This document shows positions 11,147 to 23,266 of a stretch of DNA of 64,000 nucleotides, piece by piece. The DNA lies in the NCBI RefSeq assembly GCF_014805685.1, contig NC_060901.1:16659405-16723404 (forward strand). The letters are read 5' to 3'. Position numbers and translations under genes: made by a program. Every line of letters begins with the position of its first letter. Position 1 is the first letter of the stretch. The notes below the pieces were generated by a model. It saw nothing but the letters and a program-made list of their open reading frames with translations, had not been told where the DNA came from and made no database searches. This stretch comes from Silurus meridionalis (lineage: Eukaryota; Chordata; Actinopteri; Siluriformes; Siluridae).

Positions 11147-12600
11147 TTTAGAAGCAAAAGGTGTGCCGTTATCAATTTCAATCACACTAGGAATACCAAA
11201 CCTAGAGATTATCTCATTCGTTAATATTTTTACAACTTTTTTTAGTGTTCGCTGTGAGGCAAATGCTTTGGCCACTTACTGAATCTGAAATTTCCTACTG
11301 GTGGCATATATGTGATATCTATCTGTAGCTGTTGGAAAGGTTGCTCAGGAAAAGTAAGGGCATCATGTCATACAGGTCAATGTATGTTAGTTTTGGCACA
11401 AGTCAAACATGAATCTAACACTAGCTTAGTTGTTTTAGCTACATCAGCAGTACAGTATGTTGTGTTTTTAGCCTGTGTGACTTTAGCTATGCTAATGTGT
11501 GACATCCCATGGTAATGCTTAAGCAACACTATTAAAGCTAGTCTAGGCAGAGCAATTTTTCCATCTACATCTCTAATAATACCAGCTGATTATGATTTAC
11601 AATGTTTAGAAGCCCAATACCTCATGTTCTCCTCAGTAGGCTGACTCTGAAGTATTTTTTTAGGTCAATATCTGGTATATTGGAGATATGTGTCATCATC
11701 GGGATCTCAGAATTTGTATGTATTGTGTCCAAATCTACTGGTTGTTTTGCTGCTTCCTTAGCTACTTTATCCGCTAACATGTTTCCCCAAATTTCCACTG
11801 AATCACCTCAGCATGTCCTTTAAACTTAACTATGGCCATTTTGGCAGGTAGTTGAACAGCATTTAAGAGGTTGCCTATGAGATTAAAATATGCTATGGGC
11901 TTTCTATCAGCTGTTTTAAAGTGTCTGTGCTTCCATGTTTCAGCAAAATCGCTCACAACATCAAAAGCATACTTAGAACCAGTGTTTATAGTCACTACTT
12001 TACCTTTCGAAAACTGACATGCTCTTGTAAGTGCGACCAACTCTGCAGCTTGTGCAGATGTTTATGGTAATGGTTTAGCTTCAACTATTTCATCAGGTAA
12101 TCTTACAACCGCATAGCCACATAAAAACACATCAGAGGGTTTTAAACACGATCTATCTACATATAGGCAATCCCCCTTTTCCAGGGCCATAGCTAAAAGA
12201 TCGGGCCTACAAGAGGTCTCTTGTTCAATGTGTTTAAGTCAATTGTGTGCGTCGTCAAAACCATCTAAGTCAATAAAGTCTAGCAGATCACGCAGCGATA
12301 CTACAACGGAATGCAAGTTATGTTTTCTGTTGCCAAGAGCGTGATTTCATAACCAGATCTACGTCATGCTGTCATATCTTGTGTGTTGAGGTTATGTAAA
12401 ATAGCTGTTACCTGATGTGAGGTGTACAGTATCAAAGGATGTGACAGCACCGTTTTCTCAGCATCCTAGACCATCAGACCATCAGCAGCCACTGTACACA
12501 AGCATGAGGGCAACCCTTGTACTATGTTGTCTAAAGATTTGGAAAGATAGGCAACAGGCGAAATCTGTCACCATGTTCCTGGGCTAGAATCCCTGCATCC
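11147..12600 (-). mobile_element. Endogenous retrovirus pol remnant, copy 1 (RT connection, RNase H, integrase)
   Basis: Reading on the minus strand, in order: RT connection (PVAYLSKSLD at about 12550), RNase H (about 12170-11770), integrase zinc domain (about 11600-11480), and the start of the integrase core (ISRFG at about 11220). The style is gammaretrovirus-like class I ERV. Stops and frameshifts throughout make it non-functional. The segment 12310-11153 is the inverted homologue of 23270-24450. The core is cut at 11147 by element B's LTR. This copy extends further upstream than copy 2; copy 2 extends further downstream. No env or LTR was recognised. Confidence 0.85.
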
Positions 12601-12689
12601 GTACCTTCACATTCGTGCAAATAAACGTGAAAAGGCCTAACATAATTCGGAGGACCCAGAGCTGGAGCAGACTGTATAGCCTTCCTGTA

Positions 12690-13341
12690 TTTCTAAGTGA
12701 ATTTATGGTTATGAGTATAAAATGTAATATTTTAATAAAAACAATAGAAAACCTTTTTTTATAAAAGAAAGTCAGATATTTGTCAAACCATTGTTTGTCA
12801 TCACATTTTGCAATGAATATTTGCACTTTCAATGGTTTTTAGTTAATAATGCTTATGAATATAAAAAGTCATAAGTTCACAATAACTTGTAAAAACTTGA
12901 TTTGTCATATCATATTATGTCTTTTTCATTGAATTTTTACACTTTTTTAACAGTTTTCATGAAATTATTCCAATAAATATGAAAATTCACATTTTACCTA
13001 GTAATTTCATATTTATAAGAGAAAAGTTTTGTCAAAACATGATATATCATGAAACCTGTTTCCTTCATTGATTGCATTTTTTTGGTTATGAGTGTAAAAT
13101 TTAATATTTTAATAAAAACAATAAAAAAAAAATATAAAAGAAAGTCAGATTTCTTTCAAACTATTGTTTGTCATCACGTTTTGCATAGATTTTTTGCACT
13201 TTTAATGGTTTTTAGCTAAAAGATGCTTATAAATATGAAAATTCAAATTTTCACAATAATATTTTAATGAAAAAGTAAAAAAAAAATGTTATGTAATAAT
13301 GGTTATGAATATGAAATGTAATATTTTATTTAAAACAATCA

Positions 13342-13348
<7 letters not shown>
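12690..13348. repeat. AT-rich tandem or dispersed repeat, about 2 units
   Basis: The phrase ggttatgagtataaaatgta recurs at about 12707, 13083 and 13303 with the same downstream words (ataaaagaaagtcaga, ttgtttgtcatcac, ttgcactttcaatggttttt). The unit is about 375 bp. Related units occur at 14385-14830 and, inverted, at 19545-20530. There is no coding signal. Confidence 0.75.

Positions 13349-13407
<59 letters not shown>
13349..13407. repeat. (TA)n microsatellite
   Basis: About 59 bases of uninterrupted TA dinucleotides. It forms the left edge of the Tc1 remnant, so it may have expanded from the TA target site or replaced the missing inverted repeat. Confidence 0.97.
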
Positions 13408-13412
<5 letters not shown>

Positions 13413-14256
13413 AACACAGAGTTTGAGCTCCCTCCAAATATTCTCTATTGGGTTTAGGTCTGGAGACTGGCTAGGCCACGCCAGAACCTTGATATGCTTC
13501 TTACAGAGCCACTCCTTGGTTATCCTGGCTGTGTGCTTCGGGTCATTGTCATGTTGGAAGACCCAGCCTCGACCCATCTTCAATGCTCTAACTGAGGGAA
13601 GGAGATTGTTCCCCAAAATCTCGCAATACATGGCCCCGGTCATCCTCTCCTTAATACAGTGCAGTCGCCTTGTCCCATGTGCAGAAAAACACCCCCAAAG
13701 CATGATGCTACCACCCCCGAGAGAGATTGACAGTCATGTTTAGCTTCTTCCATTTTCTAATGATTGCTCCAACAGTGGACCTTTTTTCACCAAGCTGCTT
13801 GACAATTTCCCTGTAGCCCTTTCCAGCCTTGTGGAGGTGTACAATTTTGTCTCTAGTGTCTTTGGACAGCTCTTTGGTCTTGGCCATGTTAGTAGTTGGA
13901 TTCTTACTGATTGTATGGGGTGGACAGGTGTCTTTATGCAGCTAACGACCTCAAACAGGTGCATCTAATTTAGGATAATAAATGTAGTGGAGGTGGACAT
14001 TTTAAAGGCAGACTAACAGGTCTTTGAGGGTCAAAATTCTAGCTGATAGATAGGTGTTTAAATACTTATTTGCAGCTGTATCATACAAATAAATAGTTTA
14101 AAAATCATATTTTGTGATTTCTGGATTTTTTTTTTTTAGATTATGTCTCTCACAGTGGACATGCACCTGCGATGACAATTTCAGACCCCTCCATGATTTC
14201 TAAGTGGGAGAACTTGCAAAATAGCAGAGTGTTCAATTACTTATTTTCCTCACTCT
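13408..14256 (-). mobile_element. Tc1-like DNA transposon, internally deleted
   Basis: Two transposase pieces are read on the minus strand. The N-terminal piece (13964-13740) is the paired-like DNA-binding start (TKELSKDT.. / [20 protein letters not shown]). The C-terminal piece (13703-13410) has [29 protein letters not shown] (second catalytic Asp) and [19 protein letters not shown] (third catalytic position). The middle third of the usual about 340-aa transposase is missing at the junction near 13740. The right terminal repeat (tgttcaattacttattttcc) ends at about 14256 beside a TA. The left end is replaced by the (TA)n tract. Confidence 0.9.
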
Positions 14257-14384
14257 ATATACATTCAGGCCACAGAATAACGTTACCTCACAACTTTATT
14301 CCCCAGTGGTTAACTTACTGCGAAAAGATGCTGTGGGAAGAACCTACAGTAAAGAAAGAAAGAATGTTGTAAGCACCAAGAAAA

Positions 14385-14830
14385 GCTTAAGTTTTCATAT
14401 TTATTTTAAAATAGTCATATTTTTGCCTAACATAGTTATCATGAAACCTTTTTCATTCACTTATTGCACTTTTTTCAATGGTTTTGCATGAAAATATGCT
14501 TCTGTATATGAACATTTATATTTTACTAATTATTTGCATATTAATGTAAAACGTCATAATTGTGTCAAACAATGGTTTGTCATGTGAAAGTTTTATAATG
14601 TGCTTTATAATGAAATTATGCTATAAAAATCCATATTTTCCCAATAACATTTTTATGAAAAAGTTAGTTTTTTAGAAAATTATGGTTATGAAGATGAAAT
14701 TTAATATTTTAATAAAAAACAATATTTTTTTTATAAAAGAAAGTAATATTTGTTTCAAATCTTTGTTTGTCTTAACAGTTTTCACGATGAACCTTTGCAC
14801 TTTTGTTAATATTTTTAATCATGCCCAAAC
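14385..14830. repeat. AT-rich repeat, same family as 12690-13348
   Basis: It shares the words ggttatgaagatgaaatttaatattttaataaaaaacaat, with a spacing and order of elements like those in 12690-13348. The flanking poly-A/T runs are also similar. No coding signal. Confidence 0.65.
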
Positions 14831-15595
14831 TTATTTCTTGGAAAGGTTTTCCATACGAACTACACAGGAAAAATGGCAGAGTAATTTTTCCAGAGACAAT
14901 ATTCTCTTCCTCAAAAACAGTTGTTTTTGATCTATTTTGAGTGTACAGAGTAAAATATGTCAGTAGAGTGAGAACAAAATTACAGAGTAACTGTGAATCC
15001 TCCCCATTGTCTCCTCAAAGAGTAGGTGAGGAGCCAAACTGGATTGCTGGAGGCCATTTTGATGTGCATTAGCCTTATTCAAACTCAAATTTCTCACGGT
15101 AATATAAGGTATTAGCAATATTTACAGGGGCTATTCATTATTTTTTGGCGTCTGAATCCAGAATGTTGTAATCTTTCATTCTCAAGCTTGTTGTTGGGCT
15201 TTTGATCATCGATTAAAGAATATTTGTTGCGAGTGTTAGGGCGTTCACACTGAATTTGCATAATCCTCAGCGCCATTATTGTGGAACACTGTGCAATGAC
15301 CTTGCGCTTTTTTTTATATGGACACTTTCGTACAAAACCCGCTCCTAAATTGTGAATAAATCGCCATCTGAATGCATGAGTTTTATCATTGAAGTGCCAT
15401 TTGGATTATATTTTCAGACATCCATGACAAAAATGGTCTGAATAGGGCTAGCATGCTAGCACCATGCATAAACTGTTGAACAGTTATTACAAACTAAAAA
15501 CACACCAGTGAAAAAAAAATAATTCATGTTGAATGTCATCTTCATCTGACAGTGAGTAATATTGCCTTGTGTTCGTCTTTTTGCTTTCTTCAGAA
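14831..15595. other. Unassigned intergenic stretch
   Basis: I see no coding exon, RNA gene or recognisable transposon end here. Short open frames lack codon structure and homology. Confidence 0.5.
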
Positions 15596-17030
15596 TGCAA
15601 ACCAACAACGTTGTCAGAGTGAGGTTCAAAGATAGCAAAAAAACATTTTTTTCTTTAAAACCTTTTATGTTTTAAACGTTTTTGGAATGTGGTAAGAGGA
15701 GAAACTTTAACATTGTTAATATCATTAATACTTTTCCTTCTAAAAGTTTTAATAGTATTAAACTAAGTTTATGGTTGTATCTTATGGGGTATAAAAATAA
15801 CTCTAACTTCCTTTGGAATTGCTATTTTTTGTTAATTTGGCAATGGTTTGTCATCCTTCAGTTGGCAAAAAATTTGATCTTCCTACAATGGATGTAAAAA
15901 TCTTTGATGACTCGAACACAGAGGTTGATGAGGAAGCATTTGAATACCTGCTGACACGACCAGACCTTGGTGTCCTAGAAATTTTACACCCCAGGCAAAG
16001 AATGTTTTGATGGTAAAATGTTTTACATGCTTATACAGTTTTGTGTTTATTTTCAGCAATACTCACCAATTTATTTTTGCATAGACTAATGTGTCTATTG
16101 TACTAATTCTCAATAACTGTATAACATGATATACAAATAGTATGAACAGTTAATCAGACTCTAGGTATGGTTTATATTAAAGATTATTTAAGCTCAAGCT
16201 CAGTAGGAGATACCGAAGGCACATCAGAGTCTGACGACACAGCAATTTTGATTAGAAGTCCTCCTAAAAAAAATCAAGCAAAGGAACATCTTGCTCAAGT
16301 AAGGATCACCAATCTTGTCTCTGAATTACATCTATATAGAATTACTTAAATATGAAAGATATTTGGAACTATATACAGTTGCCAGTTGTTATTTTCTCAT
16401 CTTTGCTCAATATTATATCCTCCCCTTTTTCAGATGATTGAAGATATCATAAAGACCAGCCCTGGAGGTGAAAAGATTGCAAGTGAAAATGCTCACACTA
16501 AAAGTCTATCAGATAGCCGGAATCGTGACATGGTGAAAATCTTGGTAGCACATTTGACAAATGAACATGGGTAGGTTGTTTATACAGTACCTTGTAAATT
16601 AATGTTTCTGATGTTATGGGTTGTAATTGGTTTATGTTTGTGTGTAGAACATGGCCTTCCTGACACTTAAAGGAACAATATACAAAGGGAATCATCTCCC
16701 TTTTCCCACATTTGGCTGACCCCAGGAGCAAACTTGGCTATGTTAGTAGCTGTTGCCTTTCAATCTATTTGATTTACAGAAGAAGGATCTACTGCATCTT
16801 GCAAAATAAATATTATTTAAAGTATAATTGAAGTGGTATTTATTTTCTTAGTCTAGTAATGTATAACTTTTAGGTCTGTTTGTTATGGTCATAGGAGCTT
16901 TATTACAATGCAGAAGATGGAAGTGGATTTTTGGCATAGACAATTAAAACTCTGCAAAAAGAAGCATCGGAGGGTCGGATGAAACGCCCACGGCAATCAC
17001 AAACAGGTGCAAGATTTGATGTTTAATCAG
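15596..17030 (+). pseudogene. Decayed multi-exon gene fragment, SAMD3-like fish multicopy family (tentative)
   Basis: Exon-like blocks keep one order. A first block is near 15601 (MQTNNVVRVRFKDSKK). A ubiquitin-like/PB1-type block at about 15835-15993 reads VKIFDDSNTEVDEEAFEYLL. An acidic/serine linker follows at about 16167-16298, ending in a GTAAGG donor. The block 16434-16570 (SPGGEKIASENAHTKSLSD, then RNRDMVKILVAHLTNEHG) is bounded by a pyrimidine-rich AG and GTAGGT. The last block at about 16910-17020 (YYNAEDGSGFL) has an in-frame TAG and lacks the region that should precede it. I recognise the order from an expanded fish family annotated as SAMD3-like; this assignment is from memory of the family. 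The splice sites are good, but the last exon is broken, so it is probably a recent pseudogene. Confidence 0.45.
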
Positions 17031-17052
17031 TGCTTGGCTGCAAGGCTTGACT

Positions 17053-17058
<6 letters not shown>

Positions 17059-17118
<60 letters not shown>
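17059..17118. repeat. (TA)n microsatellite
   Basis: About 60 bases of TA repeats followed by a T-run. It marks the right edge of the gene fragment. Confidence 0.97.
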
Positions 17119-17129
<11 letters not shown>

Positions 17130-17739
17130 TGAATATGCAACGTTTGCTTTATTGAATTATTTTACTCATCTTAACATTTGTGACTTGTATTTGAAGTATT
17201 CTTTTGTTCTGTAGTGAGAATGAGGTCACATATAGTATCTCTACAAAATATAATTGTTTTTCTTTTAATATGTGAACATGTTTTTCGAGATAAACGAAAA
17301 TCAAAATGGCGGCAGTATATTAACGTGCTTAAAATTTCTTTATGTACATGATGTGCGTTAATAAATGAGAATGTGCATGCACGTGTTTTTGGAGGTTTTT
17401 TTTTTACACAACAGCGTTGCCGCGATTTGTTTGATGAAGGCATGCTATAAAAATACATACAGTACATGTTTGTTAACTGTCAGGAATCTACCTGCCACGC
17501 CCCCTTTGGCGCCCCCTTCGGCGTGCAGGTGCTTTCTCGGCCGCTTTCTCTGAAGCTCCCGGCTTCAATCGCGCACATATGGTGCTCGTTTAGCACAAAT
17601 CACCAGCTCCTATTTAAACTTCCACACTCTCACCGTCCGTTATTGTTGGTATATGTTTGTTGACGGCGTTTGTTGTTATCGCTCATGCGTATCCCGGTAC
17701 GTGCCTTCCCACTGGCACTCTCTCAATGGCTGCGCTTTT

Positions 17740-18021
17740 CTTCCCAAAACGCATTGCGGATTCCCCTCTGATTCTCGGATTCCCCTCCGCCACTTTCACG
17801 AGTTCTTCCTCAGCTGCGCAGTGCCGATCGAGATAATCAACGTTAAATGGCAAATATTTCCCCCCTTGTGCTCGAGATATCAGGGTTCGGCGACATAAAA
17901 AAGTCGACATAACCGATAAAAAATGCTAAGACAAAGCGAGAATTTGGCGGTTTCACTTCAAAAACGTCGACTTAATAGGGTTGTCGAATTAAACGAGGTC
18001 GAGATAAGTGGGTTCCACTGT
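17740..18021 (-). mobile_element. Pogo-like non-autonomous DNA transposon end
   Basis: Read on the minus strand the segment begins TACAGTGGAACCCACTTATC, followed by repeated 'cgac/tcga' words. The CAGTGGAACC start beside TA resembles pogo/Tigger-type termini. No matching opposite terminus was found nearby, so it is either truncated or the other end is too diverged to see. Confidence 0.5.
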
Positions 18022-18102
18022 ATAAAGATAAAATAAATTTTTATTGTTCTGCCGTAACACACACTTCTTCAGTAAACAAACTTAGTTCCTACTGTGGTAC
18101 TG

Positions 18103-18740
18103 TCAGGGTGCAAGTGAAACAGGAGGTGGACGCCGGAATACAGCTCGCTCAGGTTTAATGATAAGATGAGGGAGAGAGATACACACGAGCACACACACAC
18201 GCACGCACGTCGGCCGGAGAGGAACCCGGAGGCGTAATGTCGCATGGAGCGGAACGCTGAGGCATGACTTTGCCTTCAGATGGTCTAGGCGATATGACCT
18301 TTTTCTTGCGGCCAGGCGGCGGTGCAACGATGCTCTTGTGACCAGGCGGCTGTTCGACGTCCCTTTTGCGGCCAGGCGTCGCCATCAGAGGAGCTCAGAG
18401 GAGTGACGCCACTATCGGAGGAGCTCGAAGGCGAGATGCCGGAATACAGCTCGCTCAGGTTTAATAATAAGATGAGGGAGAGAGATACACACTCACACAC
18501 TCTCACACGCTCACACGCACTCACGCACACACACACGGCAGTCCTTAGGTTGAACGAGTCCGAGGTGTGCTAGGGGAGAAGTGTAGCTGATCTGAGATGC
18601 GCGAGGAGGAGAAGCACAGCCGGTACCGGATAGTAGAGTCCGAATGGGACGAACAGAGGAGAGTACTGCATGCACCCGTGAAGCCATGCAGCAGTAAGTA
18701 ACATCTAACACATACAATAACGAACAAGGGAGTGAGTGTG
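18103..18740. repeat. Unclassified repeat with an internal direct duplication
   Basis: The word ggaatacagctcgctcaggt with about 55 following bases (gagggagagagatacacac) occurs at about 18132-18186 and again at about 18437-18491, about 305 bases apart. Between them is a GC-rich block with repeated 'gcggccaggcg' words. Each copy runs into a CA-rich tract. Open frames here are low-complexity and not gene-like. Confidence 0.6.
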
Positions 18741-18794
18741 AGTGAAGAGCTTATATAGAAGCGGGGTGGAGTGATGATGAGCCCCAGGTGTGCG

Positions 18795-19090
18795 TGGTTA
18801 AACCTATTCATAATCATAATTTCATAAAAACTGTTGAAAACTGCAAAAAGTGAATGAAAATGGGTTAGAAAGTAATAATTATCAAAAACGAATCAACAGC
18901 ACATATTTGGCAAAGCCTTCTACATATTGTCAAGAATGAGTTTCTTATCCGCTGAAAATGCGATTCCGTAAGTCTCAGGCATCTAGGACTTAGAAAAAGC
19001 GGTTTGTCGAACCAAGCGTATTTGCACTTATTGCATGAACTTGACAAATAATCTTATTGCATGACAAATAATTTTCTGACTAAAATATAA
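18795..19090 (+). repeat. Orphan monomer of the about 340-bp satellite
   Basis: It has the same word order as the array at 29839-32277: aaaactgttgaaaactgc, gaatgaaaatgggttagaa, tatttggcaaa, gctgaaaatgcgattcc, cgaaccaagcgtatttgcac, ttttctgactaaaatat. It is a single copy, about 11 kb from the array. Confidence 0.85.
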
Positions 19091-19098
19091 CATTGTTT

Positions 19099-19340
19099 AC
19101 ATACCGTAATTTCCGGACTATAAAGCGCACCCATTATTATTATTATTATTTGAATTTTACAAATTATTTTATTTTTAACATAAATAAGCCGCACCTGTCT
19201 ATAAGCCTACACTAATGTACTTTACAGAGGCTTTACCGAAAGACATGTTACACACGGTGTAATGGGTGAAATATGTTGCGCTTCCTTTAGGAGCATATCG
19301 GTATTTTGGGAATAGCATGCCACTGCATTTTTCCAGTATT
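19099..19340 (+). repeat. Dispersed repeat end (taccgtaatttccggactat type)
   Basis: The start taccgtaatttccggactat followed by 'aagcgcacc' and later 'ataagccgcacctgtctata' is a sequence I recognise from widespread fish non-autonomous repeats. The class is not certain and the far end is not defined. Confidence 0.45.
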
Positions 19341-19539
19341 ACTGCGTGTGTTCAAGACGAGGATTATGTCATTATTATTTTCTGATGCTGATTTCTAAGT
19401 TTCTTTGACTAACCCTAAACAATGTTGCCAAAAAAAATAAAAAAGCACGAGTTTTGGAAACCTGTCTGTGCTTATATGATTTCTGTTGCAACTGGAGTTA
19501 GCGTGCATGCAAATGCAAATACATTTTTCTGATTACACA

Positions 19540-20530
19540 TTACAATACAAACCATGTTTTAACAAAAATATAGCTTTTTCATTAAATACGTGATGGTTAT
19601 TGTGAAATTATAAAATTTCATATATATAAACATGATTTAATAAAAAAAAATTTAAAAAGTACAATATGTAAGCGACTTGAAATATGGAAAAACTTACATA
19701 AAATGATATGACAAATCCAGTTTTTAACATTTATTGTGAAAAATATGACCATATTCATAAGCATCATTTAACTACGAACTGTTAAATGTGCAAAAAATCA
19801 ACGCAAAACGTGATATGACAAACAATGGTTGGAAAATATATTTTTTTATTCGTTTTTTTTTAAATGAAAATATAACATTTCCTATTCATAATTATAATAA
19901 AAAAAAAACATTAACCTTTACCATAATAATATGAGTTATTTTGAAACTGTAAATCATATGATCATGGAAAACCTTTAAAAAAGTGCTATAAGTGAATGAA
20001 AAACAAACAAGTGACCACAAAAATATGACCTTTTTTTAGTTATTAGTGAATTTTATATTCAAGTATCTTTTAATGAAAAAAACGTTAAAAATGCTAAATG
20101 TAGGCGAAAAACCTACATGATAAACGATGATTTGAAAGAAAAATACATTTTTTTAATACAAATATTAAATTAATTGGTAAAATATAAATGATCCTATTCA
20201 TCAGCATAATAATTAATGAAAAACTTTTAAAAAGTTCAAAGATTCAATGAAAAATGTGACATAATTCAAGTTATTGTGAAATTATGACAATATATTCATC
20301 AGCATCATTTACCTATGAATATGAAATAAATTGGTAAAATAGAAATTTGTATATTTTCATATTCATAAGCAACATTTAACTAAAAACCATTGAAAGTGCA
20401 AAAAATCTATGCAAAACGTGATGACAAACAATGGTTTGAAAGAAATCTGACTTTTTTTTATAAAAAAAAGGTATTGTTTTTTATTACAATATTTAATTTT
20501 ACACTCATAGCCAAAAAAAAGTGCAATTAA
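19540..20530 (-). repeat. AT-rich repeat units, inverted relative to 12690-14830
   Basis: Read on the minus strand the segment gives the words of the 12.7-kb repeats (ggttatgagtgtaaaa, aaagtcagatttctttcaaa, ttgtttgtcatcac, ttttttgcactttcaatggt). Several diverged units are present. The stretch is A/T-dominated with no coding signal. Confidence 0.7.
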
Positions 20531-20649
20531 TGAAGGAAAAAGAACTCGGGCTGCGTCGAAACGCTTTTGGAACGCCGCGCTCGGAACCACGTGTGAAATC
20601 TAGCCAATAGGCAAGACGTGACATTATAGACAGGCGACGTCGCATAAAC

Positions 20650-23266
20650 CAGGAAGCTACAAGATGGCTCCTGCGCCCTGTGTCACAGCCTCAGCGCCTT
20701 CCCTGATCTGCGCACTGAGGTGTCTGAGTCCTTGGAGGCCCACGTGCGCGCGTGCTTTTCCAATGTGTCTAGTTGCGCGCGCATGTTATTGGGACTAAGT
20801 AGCGCAGCTACGGGACGATGCCACTTGTGGTAGAGATGCTAGCTAGCTATCTCTCCACGAGTGCTGCATTTATGAAGGCTATTGGTTTGCCTACAAAGAG
20901 CCGCTTGGCTTTGGTAGGTATGGCTACGCGGCAGGTCAGGCTGTGGGTTGCTTCCTCACGATGAGTGTGTTGCAGGCATACCAGGCTGGCCTGCTATGAG
21001 GGATGGTGTGAGCTTCCTTCTGAGCGCCACGGTGACCCCTCCTGGCCTGACCTGGTAACGCTGTAGGTAAGGGCGATTGCTGGCAGCTTCAGGAGGCCGC
21101 GGTGGCATTTGAGTGGTACTTCCTCGCCGCTCCAATGGGACTGCTCCGCGGCAGCCTCGCCCTGGTACGTCCAGGCACAGCAAAATGGCCCGGAAAGAGT
21201 GCGTTGCCACCCGATTCCCGCGGGGATGTCCTAGGGGCCCCTGGCAACACTCTAAGCCCGAGGAGGGGCTGGACGACCTGAGGTTCGTCCTCGCCTCTAG
21301 TGAGCGGGCTGTGGTGTGTAAGACTGACGGCTTGCATCTTGGAGGGTGGTCGGCACCTCATGCTACGGACAGAGGCCGGTTTGTCAGCCCTGCCTCAGGG
21401 TGTTCAGGACGCATATAAGACTTTCTGTCAGTCTGGAGGGCTATCAGGAGTGTCTCGGGGGTCCTGCATACTGTGGAGAATGGCTGCGTGATTCAGTTCA
21501 CATCTTCTCCTCCCCGGTTCAACAGGATGTGTCCCACCCTGGTGGGACCCGTGCAGGCTCTGGTCCTGGGACAGGAGATGCGTACTCTCCTGAGGAATCG
21601 GGCCATCGAGGGGGTTCCATCCTCCTCGGTCAGAGAGTCAGGCTACTACGGCCCGTACTTTATTGTTCTGAAGAAGGACGGCGGGTTGCATCCCATTCTG
21701 GATCTCCACTCCTTGAACCACTTACTTATGAGGCTCGGGTTCAGGATGCTTGCTCAGAAAGGTCATCCGAGGACTGATTTGTCATACTTTAGATCTGGAG
21801 GTCGCATGCTCCCGTTCGGCCTAGCACTCTCACCCCGTACCTTCACAAAGTGCTTAAACCCCGCTGCGGCTTCAGGGCATTAAAATTTTGTATTCTATCG
21901 ATTGGTTGATATTGGCTCGTTTAGAGCACCAGGCAGTTGAGATGTCATTCTCGCCTGCATGAAGGTACTGGGGTTCAGACTGAAACGCCAGGTAGAGTGT
22001 ACTTTCTCCAGCGCGGAGAACCACTTTTCTCGGCGTGGTGTGGGAACAGGTTGCGGGCACAGTTGTCTCCCGCCCGGTTTGAATCATTCTCAACCGCTGT
22101 CAGGAGGGTAGGAGCAGGCGAGCCACTCACTGTAAGGCAATTCCAGAGGCTGCTGGGTTTCATGGCGGCAGCGTCCAGTGTAATTCCACTCGGTCTACTC
22201 TACATGAGGCCCCTCCAGTGGTGGCTCCAGGGCAGAAGGGTTCTTCCCCAGAGGGAGTCCGTATCGTAATTTTAAGGTCTCGTGGTGTGCCCTTCGAGCC
22301 TTGGATGCATGGAAGGACCCAACGCTCTGTCCCGAGGCCCAGATTTAGGGACTCCTTGTCATCGCTTAACACTAACGACAGACGCTTCCCTCACGGGGTG
22401 GGGAGCGTTCATGAGTGCCCAATCTGCCCAGGGTCTGTGGAGCGGCCCACGTCTCTCGTGGCACATAAATTGCCTAGAGATGATGACAGTGTTGTTGGGG
22501 TTAAAAACACTTCCTCCCAGTCCTGAGAGATCGCCATGTGTTGTTCTGCACGAACAATACTGTGGTCTTGTACATCAACCATCAGGGGGCCTCCGGTCTC
22601 GCCCATGCCAAACAACTGGCGCGAGAGGTCTTCTTGTAGTCCCAAGACGAACTCCTCTCATTGAGAGCCGTTTACATCCCGGGATGGTTGGATGTCAGAG
22701 CAGACGCCCTGTCGAGACAGTGGCTGCCATGGGACGGTCATGGCCGAGATGTTCGGGTAAGCTGTAGTTTGCGGGACCTGGTATCCCTGCTCGAGGGCCC
22801 TCCATGGGACATTCCTCCCAGGAGGGGTGCCCCTGAGGGGGCACAGTTCGTAGCAGCTGGTCTCTCTACCGAGGTAGTATAGACCCTTCTTCACTCCAGC
22901 GCTCCCCAAATGAGGAGGTCGTACGCCGCACGATGGCAACTGTTTGCTTCATGGTGTGAGCACCATGACTTGGACCCAGTTAACTGCCCAGTCAGCTCAG
23001 TTCTGGAGTTTTTACAGGAACAGTTTGCCACAGGGTTAACCTCTCGATCCTGAAGGTTTCCGTGACTGCCATCGCGGCATATATCGCCCCGCCTGCGGGG
23101 CAGTCGCTGGGTATGCACCCATTGGTGACACGTTTCCTTCACGGTGCCCGGAGGCTGAGGATGCGACCCAGAGTGCCTGTCTGGGACTTGCCAGTTGCCT
23201 CGTCCTGCCTGGAGTTTGCCCCTGGCCAGGGTATTTCCATACACGAAACCTGGGTGCGTACCTAAG
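20650..23266 (+). mobile_element. DIRS-type tyrosine-recombinase retrotransposon, copy 1 (decayed)
   Basis: The order is a gag-like region (about 20690-21400), RT, RNase H, tyrosine recombinase. RT shows LLRNRAIEGVP, FIVLKKDGGLHPILDLHSLN (about 21660-21720) and LPFGLALSPRTFTKCL (about 21811-21857); palm motif A is deleted between these blocks. RNase H shows LTTDASLTGWGAFMS and SWHINCLEM (about 22370-22480). The recombinase start (SYAARWQLFASWCEHHDLDPVNC) begins at about 22920. Frameshifts are frequent. Homology ends at 23266 where an ERV remnant starts abruptly. DIRS elements integrate by a tyrosine recombinase and lack a DDE integrase. The inverted terminal repeats were not identified. Confidence 0.85.

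Noticed and set aside
13423..13743. A 106-codon plus-strand ORF
   Set aside because: It is the antisense shadow of the Tc1 transposase fragment read on the minus strand.
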